DNA of 64,000 nucleotides from Archangiaceae bacterium. Its GTDB lineage: Bacteria > Myxococcota > Myxococcia > Myxococcales > Myxococcaceae. Positions within the stretch are counted from its first letter, which is position 1, and every line of letters starts with the position of its first letter. Under the pieces are notes generated by a model. That model saw only the letters and a program-made list of their open reading frames with translations, was not told the origin of the DNA and ran no database searches. The position numbers and the translations under genes were made by a program. This document shows positions 17,717-26,185 of this stretch, in pieces. The stretch covers positions 124,001-188,000 of the forward strand of contig JADJNS010000010.1 in assembly GCA_016714225.1 (NCBI GenBank), given 5' to 3'.

Positions 17717-18375
17717 ACATGGAAGACCGCATCGAGAACGTCGTCAACTCGCTGGCGAAGGCCGCCTGTCAGGATTTCACGGTGCGGGTGCCGATACCCG
17801 CCAGCATCGACGACGCGTTTCTGCAGGTCGAGATGGGCGCCAACATTCTGCTCGAAGACCTGTCGCTGGCGCACCGGCGCAACGTCGAGGCGCTGGCCGA
17901 GATTGAGGCGAAGAATCGGGAGATCGCCGAGCGGAGCGCGATGGCGCTGCGCGAGCTGTCGAACCCCATCATCGCGGTGTGGTCGGGCATTCTCACCCTG
18001 CCGGTCATCGGCACCGTCGACACCGAGCGCAGCACCGACATGATGGAGGCGCTGCTCGCGCGGGTGGTGAGCGACCAGGCGACCCACGTCATCATCGACA
18101 TCACCGGGGTGCAGGTGCTCGACACCCGCACCGCCGACCACTTCATTCGCATGGCCAAGGCGGTGAAGCTGCTCGGCGCCGACTGCTACCTCACCGGCAT
18201 CAGCCCCGCGGTGGCCCAGACCATGACCTCGCTGGGCATCGACACCTCGGGCGTGCGCACCCGGCGGCGGGTTTCGGACGCGCTGGGCGAGGCCTTCAGC
18301 CAGCTGGGCATGAAGGTGAGCATCGACGAGGCCCGCGCGGCCGCCCTCGGCCACATCGATACACCGGCGCGCTGA
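17713..18375 (+). CDS. RsbR-like STAS protein
   Basis: A 220-residue product. The N-terminal part (1-80) is helical with a long coiled segment (NVEALAEIEAKNREIAER), and not the globin fold of RsbRA. A C-terminal STAS domain (about 82-205) carries the RsbR signatures NPIIAVWSGILTLPVIGTVD, VIIDITGVQVLDTRTADHFI and YLTGISPAVAQTMTSLGID. Thr138 (DTRT) and Thr170 (VAQT) are placed like Thr171 and Thr205 of RsbRA, the sites phosphorylated by RsbT. It is the last gene of the operon; about 90 bases follow before the next start. The N-terminal part may sense a signal, but what signal is unknown. Confidence 0.85.
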   Translation: MNMEDRIENVVNSLAKAACQDFTVRVPIPASIDDAFLQVEMGANILLEDLSLAHRRNVEALAEIEAKNREIAERSAMALRELSNPIIAVWSGILTLPVIGTVDTERSTDMMEALLARVVSDQATHVIIDITGVQVLDTRTADHFIRMAKAVKLLGADCYLTGISPAVAQTMTSLGIDTSGVRTRRRVSDALGEAFSQLGMKVSIDEARAAALGHIDTPAR

Positions 18376-18467
18376 CGGTGGGCGCGCGGCGCCGCTGTGT
18401 GCGTTGCGGAGGGTTTGGTGATTCTCCAGACTGACGGGGAAGTCATCTCGACCCCAGGAGAGTGCCC

Positions 18468-18953
18468 GTGAAGAACCTCGGTGCAGCGGTGGCAGTGGCG
18501 GTGGTGTGCTCGACCCTCTGGCAGCAGAGCGCCGAGGCAGACCCGCGGTGCCGGTCGGTGCGCGGCACGCTCGACCTGATTCCGGTCTCGGCGCCGTGCG
18601 CCTCGCCGGTGGGGGTGTGCGGCAAGGGCGACTTCCGCGGCATGCTGCGCGGGCCGTACACCTCGAACCTGCTCACCCTGCTCTCGACCGCCGAGACGCC
18701 GCAGACCGGGGTGGTGCTCATCACCGGTGAGACGACGCTGCAGGCGCGGCTCGGCTTCCGCACCGGCACCCTGCAGTTCAAAGACAGCGGCGCCTTCAAG
18801 ACCGTCGGCGACGGAGAGTTCTCGGAAATCTTTTCGGTGGTGGGCGGCAGCCAGGGGTTCGCCGGCGCCACCGGCACCCTCATCGTCACCGGCACCTTCG
18901 ACTTCGCCGGCGGCGGAGAGGGCGAGTACTCGGGCACGCTCTGCGTGCCGTGA
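18468..18953 (+). CDS. small secreted protein, allene-oxide-cyclase/dirigent-like barrel
   Basis: GTG 18468 is chosen over GTG 18462 because AGGAG at 18456-18460 then sits seven bases away. The 161-residue product starts with a clear signal peptide (KNLGAAVAVAVVCSTLWQQSAEA) and contains four Cys. The mature part is all beta strand, with GFAGATGTLIVTGTFDFAGGGEG-like ending strands, broken here as in dirigent or allene-oxide-cyclase-type barrels. The barrel assignment rests on this local pattern only. It stands alone, followed by repeat copy B. Confidence 0.65.
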   Translation: MKNLGAAVAVAVVCSTLWQQSAEADPRCRSVRGTLDLIPVSAPCASPVGVCGKGDFRGMLRGPYTSNLLTLLSTAETPQTGVVLITGETTLQARLGFRTGTLQFKDSGAFKTVGDGEFSEIFSVVGGSQGFAGATGTLIVTGTFDFAGGGEGEYSGTLCVP

Positions 18954-18991
18954 GGGCCCGCGGCCCCCGAGCGGAGCGAAACACCGACAGC

Positions 18992-19058
18992 CGGGCACGG
19001 GCACAGGCACGCCTCACCACCTGACCATCACGTCCCTCGTCGGACGTGCCCGTGCCCG
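18992..19058 (+). repeat. palindromic intergenic repeat, copy B (short form)
   Basis: Inverted arms CGGGCACGGGCAC (18992-19004) and GTGCCCGTGCCCG (19046-19058) enclose a core with GGCACGCCTCACC and CACGTCCCTCGTCGGACG. The element is about 14 bases shorter than copy A near its right end. It lies 38 bases after the stop of the secreted-protein gene and ahead of the convergent OmpA stop. Confidence 0.8.
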
Positions 19059-19066
19059 AAAAGCCG

Positions 19067-20509
19067 TCACTCGACGACGATGAACTCGACCCGGCGGTTG
19101 GTGGCCTTGCCCTGCACGGTGAGGTTGGGCACCAGCGGGCGTGAGAGGCCGAACCCCTGCGCCTCGAGGCGCGACGCGTCGACGCCGTGCTGAATGAGGT
19201 AGGCCCGCACCCACTCGGCGCGGTCGGCCGAGAGCTTCTGGTTGTACGCCGCGGGCGCGCTGTTGTCGGTGTGCGCTTCGATTCGCACCTTGGCGATGCT
19301 GGCGTCCTCTTTCATCACCCGCGCCACGTCGTCGAGCACGTGCAGCGAGCCGGGCAGCACCTCGGCGCGCGCGGTGGCGAAGTAGACCTTGTCGAGGGTC
19401 TGAAACGCCCGCGCCGGAGCCGCCGCCGCCGCCTCGGGAGGAGGCGTGGGCTTCACCTCCTCAGCTGCGGGAGCCGGCGCCGCCGCCACCGGCTCGGGCT
19501 CTGCCGCCACTTCGGCCTGCGCCGGCACCGGCGCGGGCGCGGGCTCGGCCTTCGCCACCGGCGCGGGCGGAGGAGGCAGCGGCGCCGGCTTCTCGTACGG
19601 CTCGTCGTCACCGGGCACCCAGCCCAGCGAGGCGAGAATGCGGAAGCGCGGCGTGCCGTAGCCGGGCGAGAGGCCAGGGCCGGCGCCGAGCGTCAGCGCC
19701 AGGCTGCGCAGCGGCTTCCACTTCACCGCCACCAGCGCCTCGAGCGGGCTCTGCACCGCGCTCGGCTTCAAGAAGCCCACCTCGCCGCCGATGCTGCCCA
19801 GCGCGGTGATGTTGAAGCGCGGCAGCAGGTCGACCTTGCCGCCGACCGCCCAGGTGAACGCGCTGCCCACGGTGAGGTTGAGCAGCTGCTGGGGCTGGCG
19901 CAGCGCGACGCCGAGGTCGAGCAGCACCGCCGAGCGGCGCGGCCCGCGCCACTGCGCGATGGCGGTGGGCGTGGCGGTGGCGCCCGCGTACCCGGCGTAG
20001 GCCGCGTTGCCCGCGGTGGGCAGCGTCACCGGCAGCGAGGCCGCGAACGAGAACGAGCCCACGTCGATGATGCGCACCTTGCCCTGCAGCCGCAGGTCAG
20101 AGAGCGCCACGGTGCTGCCGCCCACCGCGAGGCCGGGGTCGACGATGCCGGCGCCCACCTGCTGCGTGACCACGATGGGAATCGCGGCGCCCACTTCGAA
20201 GCGGTTCAGGAAGCCCACCGAGCCGCCCAGGGTGAAGGTGGTCTGGCTCGCGGCCAGGGTGCGCCGCACGCCCGAGTCGGTGACGGTGGTCGCGCGCAGC
20301 GGCACGTCGGCGTAGCTGGCGAAGAACGAGACCTGCGGCTGCAGGTGCGGAGAAATCTGCGCCCCTTGCACGCCCAGCACGTCGCCGAAGCCGGCCTGCG
20401 GCTGGAAGCGCTCGAGCAGGAAGGTGCGGCTCACGTCGGTCGACTGGGCCGAGGCCGGGGCGGGCGAGCAAAAGGCCGAAGGTACCCGGCTCGCCAGGCA
20501 AGGGCGCAC
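19067..20509 (-). CDS. OmpA-family outer-membrane protein
   Basis: A 480-residue protein if read from GTG 20509. Residues about 25-310 form a beta-rich membrane domain. A Pro/Ala/Glu linker follows (PAPAPVPAQAEV). Residues about 350-478 are the OmpA peptidoglycan-binding domain, with VYFATARAEVLPGSLHVLDDV, VRIEAHTDNSAPAAYNQKLS and RAEWVRAYLIQHGVD. The start is unsure: the N-terminus reads MRPCLASRVPSAFCSPAPASAQ, which ends like a signal peptide (ASAQ) but lacks a good hydrophobic core, and the upstream gene's frame overlaps it by 79 bases. In myxobacteria this OmpA type often follows a Cys-rich MYXO-CTERM protein, as here. Confidence 0.83.
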   Translation of the reverse strand: MRPCLASRVPSAFCSPAPASAQSTDVSRTFLLERFQPQAGFGDVLGVQGAQISPHLQPQVSFFASYADVPLRATTVTDSGVRRTLAASQTTFTLGGSVGFLNRFEVGAAIPIVVTQQVGAGIVDPGLAVGGSTVALSDLRLQGKVRIIDVGSFSFAASLPVTLPTAGNAAYAGYAGATATPTAIAQWRGPRRSAVLLDLGVALRQPQQLLNLTVGSAFTWAVGGKVDLLPRFNITALGSIGGEVGFLKPSAVQSPLEALVAVKWKPLRSLALTLGAGPGLSPGYGTPRFRILASLGWVPGDDEPYEKPAPLPPPPAPVAKAEPAPAPVPAQAEVAAEPEPVAAAPAPAAEEVKPTPPPEAAAAAPARAFQTLDKVYFATARAEVLPGSLHVLDDVARVMKEDASIAKVRIEAHTDNSAPAAYNQKLSADRAEWVRAYLIQHGVDASRLEAQGFGLSRPLVPNLTVQGKATNRRVEFIVVE

Positions 20510-23500
20510 CGACCGGGTGCCCGCAGCTCGCTCCGACGAGGCACGCGGGCCCTTCGCCCACTGCGGCGCTGCGCGCTCCGCCAGCGCCGCGCGGCGCGAA
20601 GCACCAGCAGCATGGCCAGGCCGAGCGCGGCCACCGAGCCGCCCGACTGCGAGCAGCCCAGGCCGAGGCCGCCCTGCACCTGCCACTGGGTCTTGTCGCC
20701 GCCCAGCTGGCAGACGCCTGCGGCGCAGAACCCGTCCGCTCCGCAGTCGGCGTCGGTCGAGCACCCGGTGGTGCACGCGCTCTCGCCGCAGGTGAACGCG
20801 CCGCACGAGGCGGTGGTGGGGGCCGAGCAGGCGCCGGCGCCGTTGCAGCTCGCCGCGTGGGTCTCGACGCCACTGGTGCACGAGGCCGCCACGCAGCCCA
20901 CCGCGCTCGACGGGTACGCGCAGGTGTCGGCGTGCTCGCCGTCGCACGCGCCGCCGCACCTGCTGCCGTCGCTGTCGCACGCGGTGCGCGCGCCGTGGGG
21001 AGCGCCGCTCACCGCCGAGCAGGTGCCCACGCTGCCCGCCGCGTCACACGCCTGGCACTGGCCTTCGCAGGCGGTGTTGCAGCAGACCCCGTCGACACAG
21101 TGGCCGCTGCCGCACTGGGCGTCGGCGCTGCAGCTGCCCGCGTTGGGGTGCTTCGTCACGCACACCCCGGCCGAGCAGAAGCTGCTCGCCGCGCACTGTG
21201 CATCGCTGGTGCAGCCGCCGTTGCAGGCCGAGACCCCGCAGGCGAAGTCGCCGCAGCCCTGCTCTTGCCGCGCCGGGCAGCTGCCCATGCTGCAGCTCGC
21301 CGCCAGCGTCGCCATGCCGCCGGCGCACGAGGCCGCGCGGCACTCGGTGGTGGTGGGGTAGCTGCACGCGGTCTCGTTCACCCCGTCGCACTGACCGCCG
21401 CAGCCGCTGCCGTCGCTCAGGCACTCGGTGCGCGCGCCGTGGGGGGCGCCGGTGACCACGCCGCAGGTGCCGGCGTGGCCGGGCACGTCGCACGCCTGGC
21501 ACTGGCCGTTGCACGCGGTGTCGCAGCAGACGCCGTCGGTGCAGAAGCCGCTGCCGCACTGGTTGGTCGCACCGCACGTCTCACCCGGAGCGCGCTTGGG
21601 CGTGCAGACGCCCGCCGCGCACCAGTTGCCGCTCGAGCAGTCGGTGTCGCTCTGGCAGTTGCCGAGGCACGCGCTGGCGCCGCACACGAACGGCGCGCAG
21701 GCCACCGTCTGCTCGGCCGGGCACGCGCCCGCTCCGTCGCACGCCGCTGCAACCGTGGCGACGCCCGCGCTGCACGAAGGGCCGCGGCACTGGGTCGACG
21801 CGGTGGGGTACGCGCAGGCGGTACGCGAGGTGCCGTCGCACGCTCCGCCGCACGCGCTGCCGTCGGAGGCGCAGTCGCGGCGGCCGGCGTGGGGAGCGCC
21901 CGTGACCGGCGCGCAGGTGCCCACGCTGCCGCTGTTGTCGCACGCCTCACACTGGCCGTTGCACGTCACGTTGCAGCACACCCCGTCGGTGCAGAACCCG
22001 CTGCCGCACTGGTTGTCGGCGCCGCAGGTGATGCCGGGAAGCTTCTTGGGCTCGCACAGGCCGGCCGAGCACCAGTTGCCGCTCGAGCAGTCGGCGTCGA
22101 CCTGGCAGTTGCCCTTGCAGGCGCTCGCGCCGCACACGTACGGGTTGCACGCTTGCGTCTGCACCGAGGGGCAGTTGCCCTGGCCGTCGCAGACCGCCGC
22201 GAGCGTCGCCTGGCCCGCCGCGCACGAGGCGGCCCGGCAGTTGGTGTTGGCGCCCGGGTACGCGCAGGAAGCGCGCGCCACGCCGTCGCACTGGCCGTTG
22301 CAGGTCGAGCCGTCTCCGTCGCACGCGGCGCGGCCGGCATGGGGAGCGCCGGTCGCCGGCGAGCACTCGCCCACGTGGCCGGTCACGTCGCACGCTTCAC
22401 ACTGGCCGTTGCAGGCCGAGTTGCAGCACACCCCGTCGACGCAGTTGCCGGTGCCGCACTCGCCGTCGCGGCTGCAGGTCGTGCCCGGCTGGGTCTTGGG
22501 CACGCACACCGCGTTGGAGCAGAAGAAGCCGCTCGAGCACTGCGCGTCGGCGGTGCACGAGGTGCCGCAGGCCGTGGCGCCGCACACGTACGGGTTGCAG
22601 GCCGCGGTAACCGGTGCCGGGCACGCGCCCGCTCCGTCGCACGAGGCCTGGTGGGTCTCGACGCCCGCGGCGCACGAGGCGCTGCGGCACTGGGTCGAGG
22701 CGGTGGGGTAGCTGCACGCGGCGCGGCTGCTGCCGTCGCAGGTGCCGCCGCACGCGCTGCCGTCGCTGGCGCACGCCGCGCGGCCGCCCGCGGGGGCTCC
22801 GCTGCTGGGGCTGCAGGTGCCGACGCTGCCGGCCACCGCGCACGACTCGCACTGACCGGTGCAGGCGGTGTTGCAGCACACGCCGTCGACGCACTGGCCG
22901 CTGCCGCACTCGGCCTGGCTGCTGCAGCCGACGCCGCGCGACTTCTTGAACACGCCGGTGATGGTGCGCGCGCCGGTGACGTTGCTCGCCACGTAGGTGC
23001 CGCCGCTGGCGCTGCCGGGAGTGCCGCTGTCATCGAGCGAGACCAGCTCGTAGCCCGCGGCGGGGGTGACGGTGCAGGTCGAGCTGCCGCCGTAGGCCAC
23101 CGGCGAGGTGCAGCTGATGCCGCCGTGCGAGTCGCCCACGCCGCTGACGGTGAACGTGTCGACCGCGAAGGTGGCGGAGAGCGAGTGCGCGGCGGTGACG
23201 TTCGAGAAGGTGTAGCTGGTGGCGGCGGTGGCCGCGGCGCCATCCACCGTGAGACTTGCAACATGGTAGTGAGCGGCCGGGGTGATGCTGACCGTCGCGT
23301 TGCTGCCGTAGCTCGCCGACTGCGATGCAGGCGAGACGCTGCCGTTGGCGCCGGCCGAGGCGGTGATGGTGAAGGTGTCGATGGCGAAGGTGGCGGAGAG
23401 GCTGTGCGCCGCCGTCACGTTGCTGAAGGTGTACGAGCCGGCCGCCGCGACGGTCGCTCCGTCCACGGTGAGCGAGGCCACGTGGTGGCCGGTGGCGGGG

Positions 23501-26034
23501 GTGATGCTCACCGTCGCGTTGCTGCCGTAGTTGGCGGTCTGGGAGGCGGGAGAGACGCTGCCGTTGGCGCCGGCCGAGGCGGTGATGGTGAAGGTGTCGA
23601 TGGCGAAGGTGGCGGAGATGGAGTGCGCGGCCGTCACGTTGCTGAAGGTGTACGAGCCGGCCGCCGCGACGGTCGCGCCGTCCACGGTGAGCGAGGCCAC
23701 GTGGTAGCCGGTGGCGGGGGTGATGCTCACCGTCGCGTTGCTGCCGTAATTCGCCGACTGCGACGCAGGCGAGACGCTGCCGTTGGCGCCCGCCGAAGCG
23801 GTGATGGCGAAGGTGTCGATGGCGAAGCTCGCGCTGACGGTGTGCGCCGCCGTCACGTTCGAGAACGTGTACGTGGCGACCGCGCCGACCGAGGCGCCGT
23901 CTACCAGCACGTCGGCCACGTGGTAGTGCGCCGCGGGCGTGATGGTGACGCCCGCGTTGCTGCCGTAGTTGGCCGACTGCGACGCAGGCGAGACGCTGCC
24001 GTTCGCACCCGCCGACGCGGTGATGGTGAAGGTGTCGATGGCGAACGTGGCGCTGACGGTGTGCGCCGCGGTGACGTTGGTGAAGGTGTACGAGCTCGCG
24101 GTGGCGACGCTGGCGCCGTCAACCGTGACGGTGTCGACGTGGTAGCCGGTGGCCGGGGTGAAGGTGAACGTCTGGTTCGAGCCCTGCGGCACCGAGGTCG
24201 CGCCCGACGGAGAGATGCTGCCGTTGCTGCCCGCGCTGGCGGTGATGGTGAAGCTGGGGGCCGCGAAGCCGGCGGTCACCGTGGCGTCACCCGAGACGGT
24301 GAACGAGCAGGGGTTGGTGGTGCCGGTGCACAGGCCGCTCCAACCCGAGAAGCTGTGGCCGGTGGTGGCGGTGGCGGTGACGCTGACCAGGGTGCCGTCG
24401 ATGAACGAGGTGGTCGAGCCGGGGCAGCCCGACGCGCAGTCGACCGCGGCGGGGCTGCTCACCACCCGGCCGGTGCCGGTGCCCGACTTGGCGAAGGTGA
24501 TGGCGCGCAGGGTGCCGATGGAGTCGACGTCGATCGCCTGGTTGTTCGAGCTGTTGCTGTCGGTGATGCCGGCGGGGGCGCTGACGCCCACCAGGTTCGA
24601 CATCGAGCCCGAGCTCGAGCCCGAGATGACGGTGGCGTTCACGGTGTAGGTGACCGATTGGCCCGAGCTGAGCGAGGCCGTCGACGCGATGGAGCCCGAG
24701 CCCATCGCCGCGCCGCAGGTGCCCGAGCCGGCGCAGCTCCAGGTGGCGTTGGTGAGCTGGGCGGGAACCGACCACGAGACCGGCGCGCCGACGACGTTGC
24801 TGGGCCCGGCGTTGGTGACGGTGAAGGTGAACGCGTACGGCGAGCCCCAGCCGACCGCGGCCACGCCGTCAGAGATGGAGGTCATCAGGTCGGCGTACAG
24901 CACCAGCAGGGTGATGTTGGTCTCGACCAGCGGGCCGAGCAGCGACGAGACGCCGTCGGCGCGAATCGCGTAGTTGCCGGCCGAGATTTTCCCGGTGGCG
25001 AGCGCGGCAATCTTCACCGTCACGGTGAACGAGCCGGCCGCGTTGGGGTTGAGCGTGCCGACGTTGCAGGTGACCGCGCCGGTGGTGGCGTTCACCGCCG
25101 GCGTGGTGCAGGTCGCGCCCGGAGCCGAGATGGCCTGGTAGCTCACGTTCGCGGGCAGGTTGAAGGTGACGGTGGTGTTGTTCGACGCCCCGGTGCCGCG
25201 GTTCTGGTAGTTGAGGGTGTAGGTGATGTTGTCGCCCGCGTTGGCCGCCTGTGGAGCGCTGGCGGCGACCTGCAGGCCGGGCAGAAACGGCCCGAAGCCG
25301 TCGACGAACACCTCGCCCCAGTGCCCCGACTGCGAGCAGCCGGCGCCGATCACCTCGAGCTTCACGGTGTCGCCGATGGCGAGCGCCACGTTGCCGGGGG
25401 TGATGTCGAACGACTGCCAGTCGGTGAAGAAGTTCACGCCCTGGGTCTGCCAGGGCACGCCCGACTGCTCGGCGAAGTTGAAGGTGCCGAAGAGGGTCGC
25501 GTTCTTGGTGATGTTGGTGAGGGTGACCCAGAAGTACGGCTGATCTGCCGCGCCGTGGCCGCCGCTGTTGAGCACCGGCGCGAGCGCGAAGCGAACGTGA
25601 ATCTTGTTGTCGGTGGGGTCGACGTCGGCCGCGGTCACCGTGAACTGCTGGGTGAGGGCGTTGACGTTGTAGCCGCTGCCGAGCTCGTTCACGACCGCGG
25701 CGTTGAGCCCGTACTTGGGAATGCGCAGCGACGCGCCGCCGTCGAGCCCCGAGGGGATGATGCTCTCGGTGGGGCCGGTGATGATGCGCGTCTTGTTGGT
25801 GCCGCCGTCGAGCAGCTTCAGGTCGGCGCGCGACGCGGGCGGGTAGGTGATGCCCTTGTTCTGGTAGGTGGTCACCGTCCACCCGCTCAGGCCGCCGTCT
25901 TCGAAGTCGCCGTTGACGAAGACCGCGTCGTGGCGGTGCTCGGCCTGAATCTCGGGCGCGCGAGCGGAGACTTCACGCTGGCAGGCGGCCAGCGCGGTCA
26001 GGGCGATGACTGTCGCAGTGAGTGAACGCGTCAT
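20431..26034 (-). CDS. giant surface lipoprotein: DUF11, tandem beta repeats, Cys-rich repeats, MYXO-CTERM-like tail
   Basis: An 1867-residue protein from ATG 26034, with GGGAG about 11 bases upstream. It opens with TRSLTATVIALTALAACQ (lipobox LAAC). Residues about 30-280 are a jelly-roll-like domain; 285-570 hold two DUF11-type segments (NITYTLNYQNRGTGAS, AFTFTVTNAGPSN). Then come a GRVVSSPAAVDC motif and five 73-residue beta repeats. Five Cys-rich units of about 149 residues follow, each with CGSGxCVDGVCCN and QCEAC. The end has GLGLGCSQSGG, a hydrophobic helix and an Arg cluster, the pattern of MYXO-CTERM tails that mark proteins for the surface. Unusually the frame runs about 50 residues past the Arg cluster, overlapping the OmpA start, where a stop would be expected. 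The likely role is adhesion or matrix attachment. Confidence 0.88.
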   Translation of the reverse strand: MTRSLTATVIALTALAACQREVSARAPEIQAEHRHDAVFVNGDFEDGGLSGWTVTTYQNKGITYPPASRADLKLLDGGTNKTRIITGPTESIIPSGLDGGASLRIPKYGLNAAVVNELGSGYNVNALTQQFTVTAADVDPTDNKIHVRFALAPVLNSGGHGAADQPYFWVTLTNITKNATLFGTFNFAEQSGVPWQTQGVNFFTDWQSFDITPGNVALAIGDTVKLEVIGAGCSQSGHWGEVFVDGFGPFLPGLQVAASAPQAANAGDNITYTLNYQNRGTGASNNTTVTFNLPANVSYQAISAPGATCTTPAVNATTGAVTCNVGTLNPNAAGSFTVTVKIAALATGKISAGNYAIRADGVSSLLGPLVETNITLLVLYADLMTSISDGVAAVGWGSPYAFTFTVTNAGPSNVVGAPVSWSVPAQLTNATWSCAGSGTCGAAMGSGSIASTASLSSGQSVTYTVNATVISGSSSGSMSNLVGVSAPAGITDSNSSNNQAIDVDSIGTLRAITFAKSGTGTGRVVSSPAAVDCASGCPGSTTSFIDGTLVSVTATATTGHSFSGWSGLCTGTTNPCSFTVSGDATVTAGFAAPSFTITASAGSNGSISPSGATSVPQGSNQTFTFTPATGYHVDTVTVDGASVATASSYTFTNVTAAHTVSATFAIDTFTITASAGANGSVSPASQSANYGSNAGVTITPAAHYHVADVLVDGASVGAVATYTFSNVTAAHTVSASFAIDTFAITASAGANGSVSPASQSANYGSNATVSITPATGYHVASLTVDGATVAAAGSYTFSNVTAAHSISATFAIDTFTITASAGANGSVSPASQTANYGSNATVSITPATGHHVASLTVDGATVAAAGSYTFSNVTAAHSLSATFAIDTFTITASAGANGSVSPASQSASYGSNATVSITPAAHYHVASLTVDGAAATAATSYTFSNVTAAHSLSATFAVDTFTVSGVGDSHGGISCTSPVAYGGSSTCTVTPAAGYELVSLDDSGTPGSASGGTYVASNVTGARTITGVFKKSRGVGCSSQAECGSGQCVDGVCCNTACTGQCESCAVAGSVGTCSPSSGAPAGGRAACASDGSACGGTCDGSSRAACSYPTASTQCRSASCAAGVETHQASCDGAGACPAPVTAACNPYVCGATACGTSCTADAQCSSGFFCSNAVCVPKTQPGTTCSRDGECGTGNCVDGVCCNSACNGQCEACDVTGHVGECSPATGAPHAGRAACDGDGSTCNGQCDGVARASCAYPGANTNCRAASCAAGQATLAAVCDGQGNCPSVQTQACNPYVCGASACKGNCQVDADCSSGNWCSAGLCEPKKLPGITCGADNQCGSGFCTDGVCCNVTCNGQCEACDNSGSVGTCAPVTGAPHAGRRDCASDGSACGGACDGTSRTACAYPTASTQCRGPSCSAGVATVAAACDGAGACPAEQTVACAPFVCGASACLGNCQSDTDCSSGNWCAAGVCTPKRAPGETCGATNQCGSGFCTDGVCCDTACNGQCQACDVPGHAGTCGVVTGAPHGARTECLSDGSGCGGQCDGVNETACSYPTTTECRAASCAGGMATLAASCSMGSCPARQEQGCGDFACGVSACNGGCTSDAQCAASSFCSAGVCVTKHPNAGSCSADAQCGSGHCVDGVCCNTACEGQCQACDAAGSVGTCSAVSGAPHGARTACDSDGSRCGGACDGEHADTCAYPSSAVGCVAASCTSGVETHAASCNGAGACSAPTTASCGAFTCGESACTTGCSTDADCGADGFCAAGVCQLGGDKTQWQVQGGLGLGCSQSGGSVAALGLAMLLVLRAARRWRSAQRRSGRRARVPRRSELRAPGRCALAWRAGYLRPFARPPRPRPSRPT
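20700..22935 (-). repeat. Cys-rich tandem repeats, about 450 bases per unit, five units
   Basis: Five diverged in-frame units inside the giant surface gene. Each starts CGSGxC, then VDGVCCN or TDGVCC, then GQCEAC, and ends with a C-x-P or C-x-K linker. The spacing of the DGVCC codons, for example 22428 to 22878, is 450 bases. All Cys are conserved, which suggests disulfide-bonded modules. Confidence 0.8.
23160..24259 (-). repeat. 219-base tandem repeat, five units
   Basis: Five in-frame copies of a 73-residue beta repeat: DTFTITASAGANGSVSP, then GSNATVSITPA, VASLTVDGA and YTFSNVTAAHS. The distance between equal positions (23371 and 23590) is 219 bases. The outermost copy is the most diverged; the middle three are nearly identical in DNA, which points to recent duplication or conversion. 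Confidence 0.85.
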
Positions 26035-26162
26035 TTGTTTGGATCTCCCAGAGGTTCGGGAAGACCGGTTCAAGCGGCGCGCCAGCGACCCTGCACAGCT
26101 GACCCGGGGTCGCCGGCTGGGGGTAGCGCCGACCCACGCGCGGTGTTTCGGCACCCGCTCGA

Positions 26163-26180
26163 GCGTCAGCGCGCTGACGC
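26163..26180. promoter_or_regulatory. 18-base perfect palindrome
   Basis: GCGTCAGCGCGCTGACGC is its own reverse complement and lies five bases beyond the stop of the zincin-like lipoprotein gene, in the 150-base gap before the giant surface gene. It could be a regulator operator or a short terminator stem. No U-tract follows. Function is unknown. Confidence 0.4.
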
Positions 26181-26185
26181 GCAGG

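Noticed and set aside
20700..24259. A possible CRISPR-like array in the repeated region.
   Set aside because: Units are 219 and about 450 bases, in frame and protein-coding, with no spacers.
20857..26025. A plus-strand open frame of 1722 codons opposite the giant surface gene.
   Set aside because: It reads as a shadow of the repeats: Arg/Gly/Val-rich, with no domain, ribosome site or signal, while the minus strand has clear domains.
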